From: Leptolyngbya sp. FACHB-261
GTDB taxonomy: Bacteria > Cyanobacteriota > Cyanobacteriia > FACHB-261
DNA length: 64,000 nucleotides
Assembly: GCF_014696065.1 (NCBI RefSeq)
Contig: NZ_JACJPL010000010.1
Location: 1 to 64,000, forward strand
Direction of reading: 5' to 3'
Part shown: positions 8,626-17,069 of the stretch, one piece after another
How the letters are laid out: each line of letters begins with the position of its first letter
Position numbering within the stretch: position 1 is the stretch's first letter
Notes under the pieces: model-generated
Database searches by the model: none
Seen by the model: the letters and a program-made list of their open reading frames with translations, nothing else
Told to the model about the DNA's origin: nothing
Made by a program: the position numbers and the translations under genes

Positions 8626-9807
8626 TTAAAACATCTCTGGCAGAATCGGGCGTGAAGAAACACAACCAGCATAGTTCTCATAGAGTGTCTGCACATCATG
8701 CCCTGTAACAGCAGCAACTGTTGTTGGGGGCAGCCCATCGGCTAAACAGTGGGAAATAAATGTGTGTCGAGTGATGTATGGCTTTCGATATAGAATCTCC
8801 AATCGTTCTAAAATCGTCACCCAAGCTCGGTTCCGGAAATTGTGGTCGTCGATTGCATTGCCCTGCCTGGTAGTAAATACCAGATCATCTGGTTGAGCTG
8901 CTTCGGGCTTCTTGTTCCGGAGAAGTGAGGAGATTTTGCCATTAAGAGGGATTGTCCTAGCCTTGTTAGTTTTCGTTGATTTTCGGACCCCTCGACTCAG
9001 TGACTCGCCTATCCAAACACTGCCAAAGTCATCAGAGATATGCTCCCATCTGAGACCAATTGCTTCAGAGGTTCTCGCTCCAGTGCCAAACAAAAACTGA
9101 ACGAATTCAGCATAGTGTTTATAGTGAGGATCATCTTTGAAAGCTTTTATGATTGCCTTTATCTCATCCTTAGTGAATGGCTTAGGCATTTGTTTAGGTG
9201 GCACCTTAACCCTGTTCTGCAATTCCTTCCAAGGATTAACTTCTACGTAATGTCTCCCCTTGCCCCAGTCCCAGCAAGCTGAGAGTAGACCCAACCGTTC
9301 CTTGAGAATTCGCTCGCCATTTCCCTTCGAGCGAAGAAATTCGACAAAGGGCTCAGCAGACATCAAGCCTAAAAACTCTACCTTCTTATCGGCATAGAAC
9401 TCAGAAAGGTACTTCTCCGTAGTCTTATACTTTTCAAGAGTTCTTGAGTAGACGCCCTTCGATTTGTAGTCGGTGAATAACTGAAATAACTCGACACAAG
9501 TGATGAGCACAACCTCATCTTTCTTTGGCTCTACGTATCCCTCTGGCTTGTACTTTACCAGAGTAGGGTCAAAATTCCCTGAGAGGATGTCTAACTCAAT
9601 TTGCCTAGCTTTGCCTTCCGCTGCCTTTCTGGTTTCCTGGGCATCGATCAGGCCAAGGGACAAGGAATAGCGTTTTCCGCCACAACTCCAGCGCAGTCTT
9701 AGACGTCCCTGGAAGGGCTCCACCTTCACAGTTCCTTTGCTTGCATTTTTACGCTTTGCTGTCCCTGGCTGTTGGCTCATAGTTGGTATTCGATCGTTGT
9801 GCTCCAA
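8626..9807 (-). CDS. Tyrosine recombinase / phage-type integrase
   Basis: 393 residues from a TTG at 9807; an ATG at 9780 (MSQQPG) is an equally possible start and neither has a good ribosome site. N-terminal arm-binding-like region (RLRWSCGGKRYSLSLGL, about 35-50), SAM-like core-binding segment (about 100-200), and catalytic domain with the first Arg in TGARTSEAIGLRW (about 245), the YITRHT box in place of HxxR (about 345), TGHDVQTLYENYAG with the candidate nucleophile Tyr near the end. It would catalyse site-specific strand exchange. It sits next to tRNA-Val, the commonest kind of integrase target, and the 11-bp iterons between them are candidate arm sites. Probably drives or once drove mobility of the accessory DNA to its left. 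Confidence 0.93.
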   Translation of the reverse strand: MEHNDRIPTMSQQPGTAKRKNASKGTVKVEPFQGRLRLRWSCGGKRYSLSLGLIDAQETRKAAEGKARQIELDILSGNFDPTLVKYKPEGYVEPKKDEVVLITCVELFQLFTDYKSKGVYSRTLEKYKTTEKYLSEFYADKKVEFLGLMSAEPFVEFLRSKGNGERILKERLGLLSACWDWGKGRHYVEVNPWKELQNRVKVPPKQMPKPFTKDEIKAIIKAFKDDPHYKHYAEFVQFLFGTGARTSEAIGLRWEHISDDFGSVWIGESLSRGVRKSTKTNKARTIPLNGKISSLLRNKKPEAAQPDDLVFTTRQGNAIDDHNFRNRAWVTILERLEILYRKPYITRHTFISHCLADGLPPTTVAAVTGHDVQTLYENYAGCVSSRPILPEMF

Positions 9808-9813
9808 CTGAGC

Positions 9814-9846
9814 ATACCAAATTCATACCAAATTCATACCAAATGA
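9814..9846. repeat. Three 11-bp iterons upstream of the integrase
   Basis: ATACCAAATTC occurs twice in tandem (9814-9824, 9825-9835) and once more with a changed end (9836-9846). An inverted partial copy (TTGGTAT, 9783-9789) lies at the start of the integrase frame. Placement between int and tRNA-Val suits arm-type recombinase sites or an autoregulatory operator; that role is inferred. Confidence 0.75.
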
Positions 9847-9909
9847 CTGCCGAAACAGAGTGATTTTTGTTACTCAAGAACCTGTCTTAGGACCCTTCAG
9901 GACAAAACA

Positions 9910-9950
9910 AAAACCCCGGAACCCTTATCTAGCGTGGGTTCCGGGGTTTT
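9910..9950 (-). terminator. Rho-independent terminator of tRNA-Val
   Basis: A perfect 15-bp inverted repeat (9910-9924 with 9936-9950) around an 11-base loop. On the minus strand it is followed by a T-rich run (TTTTTGTTTTG) and begins 10 bases after the tRNA 3' end. Confidence 0.88.
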
Positions 9951-9959
9951 ATGACATAT

Positions 9960-10032
9960 GGACACAACTGGACTCGAACCAGTGACCCCCACGATGTCAA
10001 CGTGGTGCTCTAACCAACTGAGCTATGCGTCC
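9960..10032 (-). tRNA. tRNA-Val (anticodon GAC)
   Basis: 73 bases, minus strand. The 7-bp acceptor stem pairs GGACGCA with TGTGTCC (one G-T). D arm GCTC/GAGC; anticodon stem CCACG/CGTGG with loop TTGACAT giving anticodon GAC; T arm ACTGG/CCAGT with TTCGAGT loop. CCA is not encoded. The adjoining integrase suggests its 3' half served as an attachment site. Confidence 0.97.
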
Positions 10033-10099
10033 TTGCTATCACCAGGTTTCGCCCCAGCAGCTTGGCTATCGTAGCACATTTTTTTCGTCTTGGCAGTAG

Positions 10100-11686
10100 T
10101 TATTCCAGGCCAGTTCCATAGCGCAGAGCATCGTAGCGGGCTAGCTCCCGAAAATAGGCTTTAGAAGCCTGGGGCTGCGTCCAATCTGGAACTGGTGCCA
10201 TTTTTAGTCTCAAGCTTGAGACCCCCAAGCGTAGGTAGTGCGAGAGCCACTGCGCTAAGGTGGGCAAACCGACCTGCGTGACAGAGGCCAGAGTCAGGTC
10301 AGGAGCCTGGAGCAGGGTGGCAATCAACGTCTGCGTGAGGCTATCCCAACGCGGCTTGTCTTGCAAAAAGGTTTGCATAGCCTCTGGCCCTAGCTGGTCG
10401 AGCACTGTAAACACCTGATTAAGCAGTTGGTTGATGCGATCTGGAGGCAGAGAGCTACGCCAAGGAACCTGCATCGTGCGGGCAAATAGCCAGGTGACAC
10501 TGATATTGGGGGCGTAGGGTTGAAGCTCTGCCAAGCTGAGCCGGTCGAGACAGTCAGCAGCAAGAGCCGCCTGGATGCCGCGTAGCAGACGCGGTAGATG
10601 CCTGACCATTGCCCCAAAACCACCAAAACTCAGGGGTGACTGTTGAGCTGCGGCATCACCTACGGCCAGAGTTCGGCCCCAAGGCAGGCGAAGAGGACTA
10701 TCTGGATAAGCTGGAAACAAACCTGCCAGCAAGCGCAAAGGCTGCAAAGCTGCTAACTCACACTGCTGATACTCCGGCAGCAAGGTTGCATAGTCCTCAA
10801 AAAAAGCCTGGAGAGAGCCACGCCCTGGATCAAGATCTAAATAAGTAAATAGATAGGTCGTCCGTCCGCCTGCGCGTGCCGGAAAAGCTTCCCAGAAATA
10901 CTGCATCTGCTGGCGAATCGGTGTAGTAGTGACCAGCAGATCGCCTTTGTCATTGTCTGGAAAACCAGTCGCACAGGAGCCCACTACGGCACAGATCAGG
11001 CTAGGTGTTTGACCCTGTCGGGCTTGAGCCACGATAGGCGAGAAATGTCCCATTGCATCAATCAGCAAACGGGTATTGAGCGTCAGTCCGTTTTGGGTAG
11101 AGACACAGGCATGGTGAGGGCTGAGGACAGCACTGGCAAAGCCAGTGTTCTCTAGCAACTTGCCGCCTAATGTCAGAAACTTGTTTTTCAGAAGCTCCAG
11201 CAAAGTCACAGGGTAGATGCCGATATTGAGGACACCTGTAGCCCAATGATCTGGGCCACCCAGAAAAGCAATTCGTCCTCGGGAGTACTCACTGGTGATG
11301 ACCTGCTCTCGCTCGTCAGGAGTGAGCAATTCCAATTGAACTAGTGTCTCTAGTTCCTCACGCGAGAGATTCCATTCTTGTTCGCGACCCTGTAGAAGCC
11401 CAGCTTCTAGGAGGGCAACGCGCCAGCCTTGAGCTTGTAGACCAGTCGCCAGTAAAATCCCCAGCGTACCGCCACAGATCACCACATCCAGTTCAGGCTC
11501 TACCTCAGTGTCGCTGAGCTGAATCGGCTGTGGGGGTTGCTCCAAACCCTTGCAATAACTTTGCCAGCGGTGATCGACACGGGTGAGAATCTGCCTTGTC
11601 GTTTCTGGGTGGCTGAGGCGGCTCAGGTATTGCTCAAGAGGCGAGGAAAAAAGCATCTTGTGGCGGGCCATCCGGAAAGCTTGCAT
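10100..11686 (-). CDS. cruP: CruP-type FAD-dependent oxidoreductase (lycopene-cyclase family)
   Basis: 528 residues. The dinucleotide-binding motif DVVICGGTLGILLATGL lies near 68-84 followed by an acidic strand end (VALLEAG). A second conserved stretch (GRTLAVGDAAAQQSPLSFGG, about 340-360) fits the FAD-contact region of this family. Length and layout match cyanobacterial CruP, the paralogue of lycopene cyclase CruA; CruP has been linked to carotenoid metabolism and oxidative stress rather than bulk cyclisation. It is the first gene beyond the tRNA and stands alone on the minus strand. CruP rather than CruA is inferred from length and the GGT variant of the nucleotide motif. Confidence 0.8.
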   Translation of the reverse strand: MQAFRMARHKMLFSSPLEQYLSRLSHPETTRQILTRVDHRWQSYCKGLEQPPQPIQLSDTEVEPELDVVICGGTLGILLATGLQAQGWRVALLEAGLLQGREQEWNLSREELETLVQLELLTPDEREQVITSEYSRGRIAFLGGPDHWATGVLNIGIYPVTLLELLKNKFLTLGGKLLENTGFASAVLSPHHACVSTQNGLTLNTRLLIDAMGHFSPIVAQARQGQTPSLICAVVGSCATGFPDNDKGDLLVTTTPIRQQMQYFWEAFPARAGGRTTYLFTYLDLDPGRGSLQAFFEDYATLLPEYQQCELAALQPLRLLAGLFPAYPDSPLRLPWGRTLAVGDAAAQQSPLSFGGFGAMVRHLPRLLRGIQAALAADCLDRLSLAELQPYAPNISVTWLFARTMQVPWRSSLPPDRINQLLNQVFTVLDQLGPEAMQTFLQDKPRWDSLTQTLIATLLQAPDLTLASVTQVGLPTLAQWLSHYLRLGVSSLRLKMAPVPDWTQPQASKAYFRELARYDALRYGTGLE

Positions 11687-11775
11687 TGCTCCCCGAATTG
11701 TAGCGAATGGAGAGTCCAGTAAGATTGCCCTAGGCTATTCGTCTAAAGCAGGCTACGACTAATCTGCTTAACCTC

Positions 11776-11799
11776 AATTGACTTAAGAATTGACTTAAG
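11776..11799. repeat. 12-bp tandem direct repeat upstream of cruP
   Basis: AATTGACTTAAG occurs twice back to back, each unit carrying the palindrome CTTAAG, about 90 bp upstream of the cruP start and about 130 bp before the first pilin. Could be a regulator site; no regulator is identified. Confidence 0.5.
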
Positions 11800-11930
11800 T
11801 GTTAACGATCGGGTGACCTGTAAAAAGTGATTGAACCTGATTGTCAATCCAACTCACAGGGTACTTTAAGAGAAATAGATGAGCCGACTTTCTAGGTCCG
11901 GCTCGGTTACACAGTTTATTGTGACAAGCA

Positions 11931-12500
11931 ATGACAAATGCTACCCTTCGGCTCAAGTTCTTATTCCTCTTGGCTAGGAAGAATCGTAATAAGGGATTTA
12001 CTCTTATTGAGCTATTAGTGGTGATTATTATTATCGGCATCCTATCAGCGATTGCTCTGCCTGCCTTCCTCAATCAGGTGAACCGCGCACGGCAGTCGGA
12101 AGCAAAAACCTATGTCGGTGCCATGAATCGGGCGCAGCAAGCCTATCGGCTAGAAAATCCTACTTTTGCCAACAATCTTGCCAACCTTTCTTTAGGTATT
12201 AGATCCAGTACCAGTTATTACAGCTATTTTATTTCCGATGCTAATGTTGGCGGCTCTTTGCAAATAGGTATGGTCAAAGCAGAACTGTCGCTTAAAGCCT
12301 ATATTGGACTTGTGCAGTTTGTTCAAGCTCTGGGTCAAGACGCCTCATCTCAATCAATTATTTGTGAAGCCCGTCAGTCTAATACTCCGGTTGCGGGCAC
12401 TGCTCCTACCACAGCAGATGTCAGTAACGAAAACCTCTCAACGGTGGTTGATGACTCTAATCCCATCGCCTGTGGTAGCAACTTCAGGCCAATGAATTAA
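11931..12500 (+). CDS. Type IV pilin-like protein
   Basis: 189 residues. A basic leader ends at KG, followed by the class III signal FTLIELLVVIIIIGILSAIA with the conserved Glu at +5 after the prepilin peptidase site, then the spine helix NQVNRARQSEAKTYVGAMN and a globular domain of the cyanobacterial pilin G/H type. It is a paralogue of the pilin at 13163-13735 with near-identical first 70 residues. Probably exported and assembled by the type IV pilus machinery for motility, adhesion or DNA uptake. Compared with its partner it has a diverged C-terminal half. Confidence 0.9.
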   Translation: MTNATLRLKFLFLLARKNRNKGFTLIELLVVIIIIGILSAIALPAFLNQVNRARQSEAKTYVGAMNRAQQAYRLENPTFANNLANLSLGIRSSTSYYSYFISDANVGGSLQIGMVKAELSLKAYIGLVQFVQALGQDASSQSIICEARQSNTPVAGTAPTTADVSNENLSTVVDDSNPIACGSNFRPMN

Positions 12501-12760
12501 CTAATGGGTTGAGCTTGCGTTAGAGACTGCTTTGAGCAGGCGATTTAGGGTGGTGGTATGGCCACACTGGAGCCTGTAGGATTCTTGTCAATCTTGCCTA
12601 GATCTTTGCCTAGATCATGGGGTCACGAACTCTAGCCATGCTGGCTTCAAGGGCTCTCTGTCTTCAACCTCCCCGGCTGCAAAAAAGTCTGGAGGACAGT
12701 ATTTCAGGGATTTCTGATAGCTTGATACAGATACAGATAGACGCCCAAGCACCTAACCCC

Positions 12761-12988
12761 ATGCCCCACACGATTGTTACCAACACCTGCGAAGGTGTTG
12801 CCGACTGTGTAGATGCCTGCCCAGTGGCTTGCATTCATCCCGGTCCTGGCAAAAATACCAAAGGTACCGATTGGTACTGGATTGATTTTGCGACCTGTAT
12901 TGACTGTGGTATCTGTCTTCAGGTTTGTCCAGTAGAGGGTGCGATTGTACCTGAGGAGCGCCCAGACCTCCAGAGTACGCCTACTTAA
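12761..12988 (+). CDS. Small two-cluster 4Fe-4S ferredoxin
   Basis: 75 residues from ATG 12761 (MPHTIVTNTC). A longer upstream frame exists but the ferredoxin homology starts at this ATG. Cys spacing in the N-terminal half is C-x7-C-x3-CP (CEGVADCVDACP, then CIHPG), with a complete C-x2-C-x2-C-x3-CP set in CIDCGICLQVCP. This is the bacterial-type ferredoxin family found in many cyanobacteria, a soluble electron carrier. It sits between two paralogous pilin genes in the same direction but is probably unrelated in function. Confidence 0.88.
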   Translation: MPHTIVTNTCEGVADCVDACPVACIHPGPGKNTKGTDWYWIDFATCIDCGICLQVCPVEGAIVPEERPDLQSTPT

Positions 12989-13162
12989 GCTGGCCTCGGT
13001 GGAACTACGGCAGCAGGAGGTGTAACTGCGTGGATTTGCTGGAAGATTTTCAGTCAGAGTGATCGCTGATCCGGACGGAATGGGTAAAGTTAGCTCGTGA
13101 GTTGGGAAGCAGATCCCTGCGGTTCCCGACATGGCCTACATACTCATCGCAAGGAGTCACTC

Positions 13163-13735
13163 GTGGACGCACGTACCAAAACCAAGCTGCTGTTCTTTCT
13201 GGCTCGCAGAAACAATAGCGAGGGTTTCACCCTGATCGAACTGCTGGTGGTCATCATCATCATCGGTATTCTGTCCGCCATTGCTCTGCCTTCCTTCTTG
13301 AACCAGGCCAACCGCGCCAGACAGTCGGAAGCCAGAACCTATGTGGGTTCGATGAACCGAGCGCAGCAGGCTTACCGCTTGGAGAACACAGCCTTTGCTC
13401 CCGACATCAGCACCCTTTCGGTCGGGATCAACTCCAACACGGTTTACTACACCTATTCCGTTACGCCTAACGTTGCTAGCCCCAACTACGCGCTCCAGCA
13501 AGCCACTGTCAAGTCTGATCCTGGTCTGAAAGCTTACATCGGCGCGGTTCAAATCGCTCAGCAGAGCGGTCAGGACGCAACAACGCTGGCTGTTCTTTGT
13601 GAAGCTAAGCAAGCAAACACACCAGCTGCCGGTTCAGAACTGACTGCAGGAAATATTGCCAACCTTGTCACGGGTGGTGTACTAACCAGCAACAACAACA
13701 TTGGTTGCCAGGGTGCAGCCAAGGCAATTCAGTAA
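13163..13735 (+). CDS. Type IV pilin-like protein (second copy)
   Basis: 190 residues. The start is taken as GTG 13163, because AAGGAG lies 9 bases upstream and the leader then matches the first pilin (DARTKTKLLFFLARRN versus TNATLRLKFLFLLARK). Prepilin motif EGFTLIELLVVIIIIGILSA, spine helix NQANRARQSEARTYVGSMN, and a single late Cys pair (C near position 154 and C near 184) that could form the disulphide of the D-region. Followed by a hairpin terminator, so it ends the transcription unit. Confidence 0.9.
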   Translation: MDARTKTKLLFFLARRNNSEGFTLIELLVVIIIIGILSAIALPSFLNQANRARQSEARTYVGSMNRAQQAYRLENTAFAPDISTLSVGINSNTVYYTYSVTPNVASPNYALQQATVKSDPGLKAYIGAVQIAQQSGQDATTLAVLCEAKQANTPAAGSELTAGNIANLVTGGVLTSNNNIGCQGAAKAIQ

Positions 13736-13785
13736 CGCTGGCTAACGTGATTGGCTGGAATTGAATCAGTTAGGACATAAAAATG

Positions 13786-13820
13786 GAGGTGGGACAGCAG
13801 TTGTCTCACCTCTATTTCGT
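13786..13820 (+). terminator. Hairpin terminator after the second pilin
   Basis: GAGGTGGGACA pairs with TGTCTCACCTC (one G-T) around GCAGT, followed by TATTTCGTTT. It lies 50 bp after the pilin stop codon; the gene on the other side converges on it. Confidence 0.75.
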
Positions 13821-13834
13821 TTGAGGATAGAAAA

Positions 13835-14248
13835 CTAAGAGCCTCGCTTGGGTGGCTTTTGCTGGAGCAGGTCGCTGCGCAGCTCGGAGAAAGAGTCCTT
13901 GATGGTTTCGGCCACTTCGTCTGCTTTGGCTTTGGCTTTGGCCTGCAGATTCTTGCGGGTAGTGGTGGCCTTGGTCGAGAGATCACCAGCAGTTTTACGA
14001 GCGCTTTTCTGGGCAGCTTCGACTTGTTCCACTGCCTTTTCAGTTAAATCTTCCGCGGCTTCCTGTAGATTGCCTCTGACTTCTTTGGCAACCTCACTGG
14101 CTTTTTGCGAAAGCTTAGCAGCTTGCTGCTGGGTCTGCTTTTGCAGGTTGCGATTGGCTTCCTGAGCGGCCTCACGAGCCTTTTGCGCGAGCTTGGCGGC
14201 CTGTTCCTTGGCTTGATTCAACAGATCCATGAGAGCTTGCTGCGCCAC
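13835..14248 (-). CDS. Ala/Lys/Gln-rich amphipathic helical (LEA/apolipoprotein-like) protein
   Basis: 137 residues from GTG 14248, which has GAGGT 4 bases upstream; ATG 14230 is a shorter option. Almost the whole chain is repeated 11-residue-like amphipathic helix (AAKLAQKAREAAQEA, AAKLSQKASEVAKEV), no Cys or Trp, ending in KPPKRGS. This composition is typical of LEA-like or phasin-like proteins that coat membranes or protect proteins under stress. Function is inferred from composition only. Last gene of the leftward run after the ABC exporters, 110 bp downstream of the second permease. Confidence 0.75.
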   Translation of the reverse strand: MAQQALMDLLNQAKEQAAKLAQKAREAAQEANRNLQKQTQQQAAKLSQKASEVAKEVRGNLQEAAEDLTEKAVEQVEAAQKSARKTAGDLSTKATTTRKNLQAKAKAKADEVAETIKDSFSELRSDLLQQKPPKRGS

Positions 14249-14357
14249 TGCACCTCAAGCTTAGCCTGCTCTTTCGGGGCCGAAGGCTTCGCTTACGATC
14301 ATTTAAAGAGAACCCTCGCTGGAACGGGGCCAGAAGTTAAAGCGCTGGTTGAATCAC

Positions 14358-15143
14358 TTAGTAGCCACTGAGAATACCCTGCCGCTTGGCTTGGCGCTCG
14401 GCCCAAGTAAACACCAGCAGACCCAGGCTGAAATAGCCCACTCCACTCAACAGGGCTAGGGCTAACTGACCTACATCGAGGGCCTGCTCCCTTGCCATAA
14501 GATCGCGTAGGAGACCGGCACCTGAAGCCATCGGCAGCAGCAGCCCTAGCAGCCGCGAGGGACCAGTCCAGGTTTCAATGGGCGTCGCCAGCAGGAAAAA
14601 CAGCGCGAACTGAAAAATTCCCAACAACTGCTGGATGCGCTTAAGTAATAACGACAGGGCTCCCAACAGGAAGGCCAAACCGTAGGCTCCGAGCAGCACG
14701 GCAGCTAAAGGTAGTAGCAAACTGGGTGGAAATGCGAGACGGCTACCTGTGAGCAGCAGGATGGCTAATAGGATGCTGAGGGTCAAAATCAAGCGCAGCA
14801 CTAAACTGGCTAAGCCGCGAGCCAGGAAAATTTTAGCTGCTCCGAAGGGAGACAGAAACAGTTGCTCCAGGGTGCCAGTCTGAGCTTCGATTTGCAGGCC
14901 GATGGCGATGTCATTCATGACTAGAACTACTAAATCCCAGAGCACATAGCCAACCACAATCGAATCTAGGCGGTCGCCAAATTGCAAGCTAGGACCTGCA
15001 ATGTAGCGAGCACTGAGAAAAATGCCATAAAAAATCAGAGTGGCAATGACAATGCCACCGATGGTTTCGCTAGGGTAGCGCCAGGACTGGATCCAACTGC
15101 GCTTAAACTCTGCCCGCAACAGCTCACGCACCTTCACGGCCAT
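14358..15143 (-). CDS. ABC-2 type transporter permease
   Basis: 261 residues with about six membrane segments. N-terminal LLRAEFKRSWIQSWRYPSE precedes the first helix, as in ABC-2 exporters. It overlaps the ATPase gene upstream by 20 bp (15124-15143), which indicates translational coupling and a shared complex. Substrate not identifiable. Confidence 0.88.
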   Translation of the reverse strand: MAVKVRELLRAEFKRSWIQSWRYPSETIGGIVIATLIFYGIFLSARYIAGPSLQFGDRLDSIVVGYVLWDLVVLVMNDIAIGLQIEAQTGTLEQLFLSPFGAAKIFLARGLASLVLRLILTLSILLAILLLTGSRLAFPPSLLLPLAAVLLGAYGLAFLLGALSLLLKRIQQLLGIFQFALFFLLATPIETWTGPSRLLGLLLPMASGAGLLRDLMAREQALDVGQLALALLSGVGYFSLGLLVFTWAERQAKRQGILSGY

Positions 15144-16047
15144 GCACCAATTTCAAGAAAATCTCTGTCAGGTCAGCTTGGTCTTTGGCAACACGAACCA
15201 GAGGTAGAGGCTTTAGGACGGACAGCACACTGTAGATTTGGTCTGATTGTCCTGTGTAGATGATTTGTCTGCCCTCGATTCGTGCGTCCAAGGTTTTGAG
15301 TTGGTTGCTCTGGTCAAGTGTTAGATCGCCTTCGACCTCAATTACATAGGCGGACCCAGAAAACTGGCGAACTAGCTCGTGAGTCGGCTTCTCAGTAATA
15401 ATCTCCCCAGCGTTGATGATCGCTACCCGGTCTGATAGCTCCTCTGCCAGGTTGAGTTGATGCGTTGTGAGCAGAATTGCCCGTCCTTCCTGCGCAATTT
15501 CCCGCACTAGAGTCTTAACACTCTGAGTTGCCTCAACGTCCAAACCCAAGGTCGGTTCATCTAGCAATAAGAGCTTGGGTTGATGGATCAGCGCCACAGC
15601 CAATGCCAACTTCTGCTGCATGCCTCGGGAAAGAGACTGAACGGGAGTGTGCCGTTTGCCAACTAGGTCGAAGCGGTCTAAAAGCTCTAAGCCTCGTCGT
15701 CGGGCTATTGGCTCACTCAAGCCTTTGAGGGTGCCGAAATAGGCCAGGTTTTCTTCTGGAGTGAGACGCCAGTAGGTGTTGCGATTGCCCTCCAACACGG
15801 CCCCAACCTGGCTGAGTGCCTGGGAGTCGTGGTGAGGATCTCGATCGGCAATTCGAACCCAACCAGCATCTGGTCGAATTAGGCCAGCGATCATCTTGAT
15901 CGTCGTTGTTTTACCTGCACCGTTTGGCCCCAAAAACGCCAGCACCTCCCCAGCTGCAATGCTTAGGGAGACGCCACGGACTGCTGCAACTGTTTTGCCT
16001 TGCTGCCGGTAAATTTTTCTGAGGTTGTTGGCCTCAAGTACCTTCAT
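15124..16047 (-). CDS. ABC transporter ATP-binding protein
   Basis: 307 residues. Walker [14 protein letters not shown] (about 39-51), signature LSRGMQQKLALA (about 139-150), Walker B LLLLDEPTLGLD (about 158-169), and the H-loop TTHQ. A C-terminal extension of about 90 residues is typical of DrrA/CcmA-like exporter ATPases. Pairs with the overlapping permease at 14358-15143 and starts 7 bp after the end of the other permease, so both exporters are in one transcription unit. Confidence 0.92.
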   Translation of the reverse strand: MKVLEANNLRKIYRQQGKTVAAVRGVSLSIAAGEVLAFLGPNGAGKTTTIKMIAGLIRPDAGWVRIADRDPHHDSQALSQVGAVLEGNRNTYWRLTPEENLAYFGTLKGLSEPIARRRGLELLDRFDLVGKRHTPVQSLSRGMQQKLALAVALIHQPKLLLLDEPTLGLDVEATQSVKTLVREIAQEGRAILLTTHQLNLAEELSDRVAIINAGEIITEKPTHELVRQFSGSAYVIEVEGDLTLDQSNQLKTLDARIEGRQIIYTGQSDQIYSVLSVLKPLPLVRVAKDQADLTEIFLKLVHGREGA

Positions 16048-16054
16048 GCAGCAG

Positions 16055-16942
16055 CTAGGCGAGAGAGCGTTTCAAGATGCCACGGACTGACAAAATCGCC
16101 ACCAAGTCGAACGCCAGGAGTGCCAGTAACGCGCCACCCAAGGTCATCACACCCCAAGGCGCGCTCAGAATAGGGCTGCTAAAGCTCCAATCGGCATGCG
16201 TGTAGAGATAGCGAATCGGCTCAATGGCATGGGTGAGAGGATTGAGGCTCACCACCCACTGCAACCAGGTCGGCATAAAGCTCAGGGGAGCCAGGGCACT
16301 GCTAGCAAACAGCAGTGGCAGGTTCACGACAAAAATGACCGCAATCAGCTCGACGTGACCAGGCATGGCGAAGGCCAGACCCAGGCTGAGCGCCGTAACA
16401 CCCAGCACCAGCAAGAGCACAATCAGCCCCATGAGGCCCAAGCCCAAGGCTCCAGGCAACCTCGTGCCCATCAGTGCACTGGCTCCCACTAACACAGCGG
16501 CCTGAATCAAGCTCAGGGTAGCGATGAAAATTGAGGACGCTAGCACAATCGAAAAGCGCGAAACCAGGGGTGCTACCAACAGCCGGTTCAGGAAGCCAAA
16601 TTCCCGGTCGAACATCACCGGCAAGCCGGCATTAAGGGCTCCACCAAAAGCTGTGAAGACAATTACGCCTGCTCCCAAAAATTGGGCATAGCTTTGCTCA
16701 GTACCGAACAGACCAGCCGGAGCATTCTGAAACAGGGCCCCAAACAAAATCAGCCACATCAACGGCTGGATGATCCCCGCAACCAAGGTGGAGGGACGCC
16801 GTTGCAGTTGAATAAATAGGCGGCGAGTGAGAGCTGCCGTTTCTTGCACAAACTCAGAAAATGCTGAGCGTTCGGTCGCCTGAGGCGATGCGGAAAGCTC
16901 TGACAGACGAGACTGGGTCAGTATGTCAAAGGTGTTGCTCAT
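16055..16942 (-). CDS. ABC-2 type transporter permease (DrrB-like)
   Basis: 295 residues from ATG 16942 (MSNTFDILTQ), with GAGG 7 bases upstream; the longer frame starts only at a TTG. Six membrane segments with FNRLLVAPLVSR and NPLTHAIEPIRYL, features of the drug/polysaccharide exporter permease family. Downstream of its ATPase (17070-18074) by 127 bp. In cyanobacteria such a pair often follows ctaB; the substrate is unknown. Confidence 0.9.
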   Translation of the reverse strand: MSNTFDILTQSRLSELSASPQATERSAFSEFVQETAALTRRLFIQLQRRPSTLVAGIIQPLMWLILFGALFQNAPAGLFGTEQSYAQFLGAGVIVFTAFGGALNAGLPVMFDREFGFLNRLLVAPLVSRFSIVLASSIFIATLSLIQAAVLVGASALMGTRLPGALGLGLMGLIVLLLVLGVTALSLGLAFAMPGHVELIAVIFVVNLPLLFASSALAPLSFMPTWLQWVVSLNPLTHAIEPIRYLYTHADWSFSSPILSAPWGVMTLGGALLALLAFDLVAILSVRGILKRSLA

Positions 16943-17069
16943 AGCAGACCTCAAAGGCGGATTCAAAACCGAGAACAAACTAGAAATTTAGACGTAGGTG
17001 CTCAAAAAGGGTCAAAGCCGTTTCCAGCAATCGTACCCTGCCCATTGCACCCTATAGGCTGATCCTACC

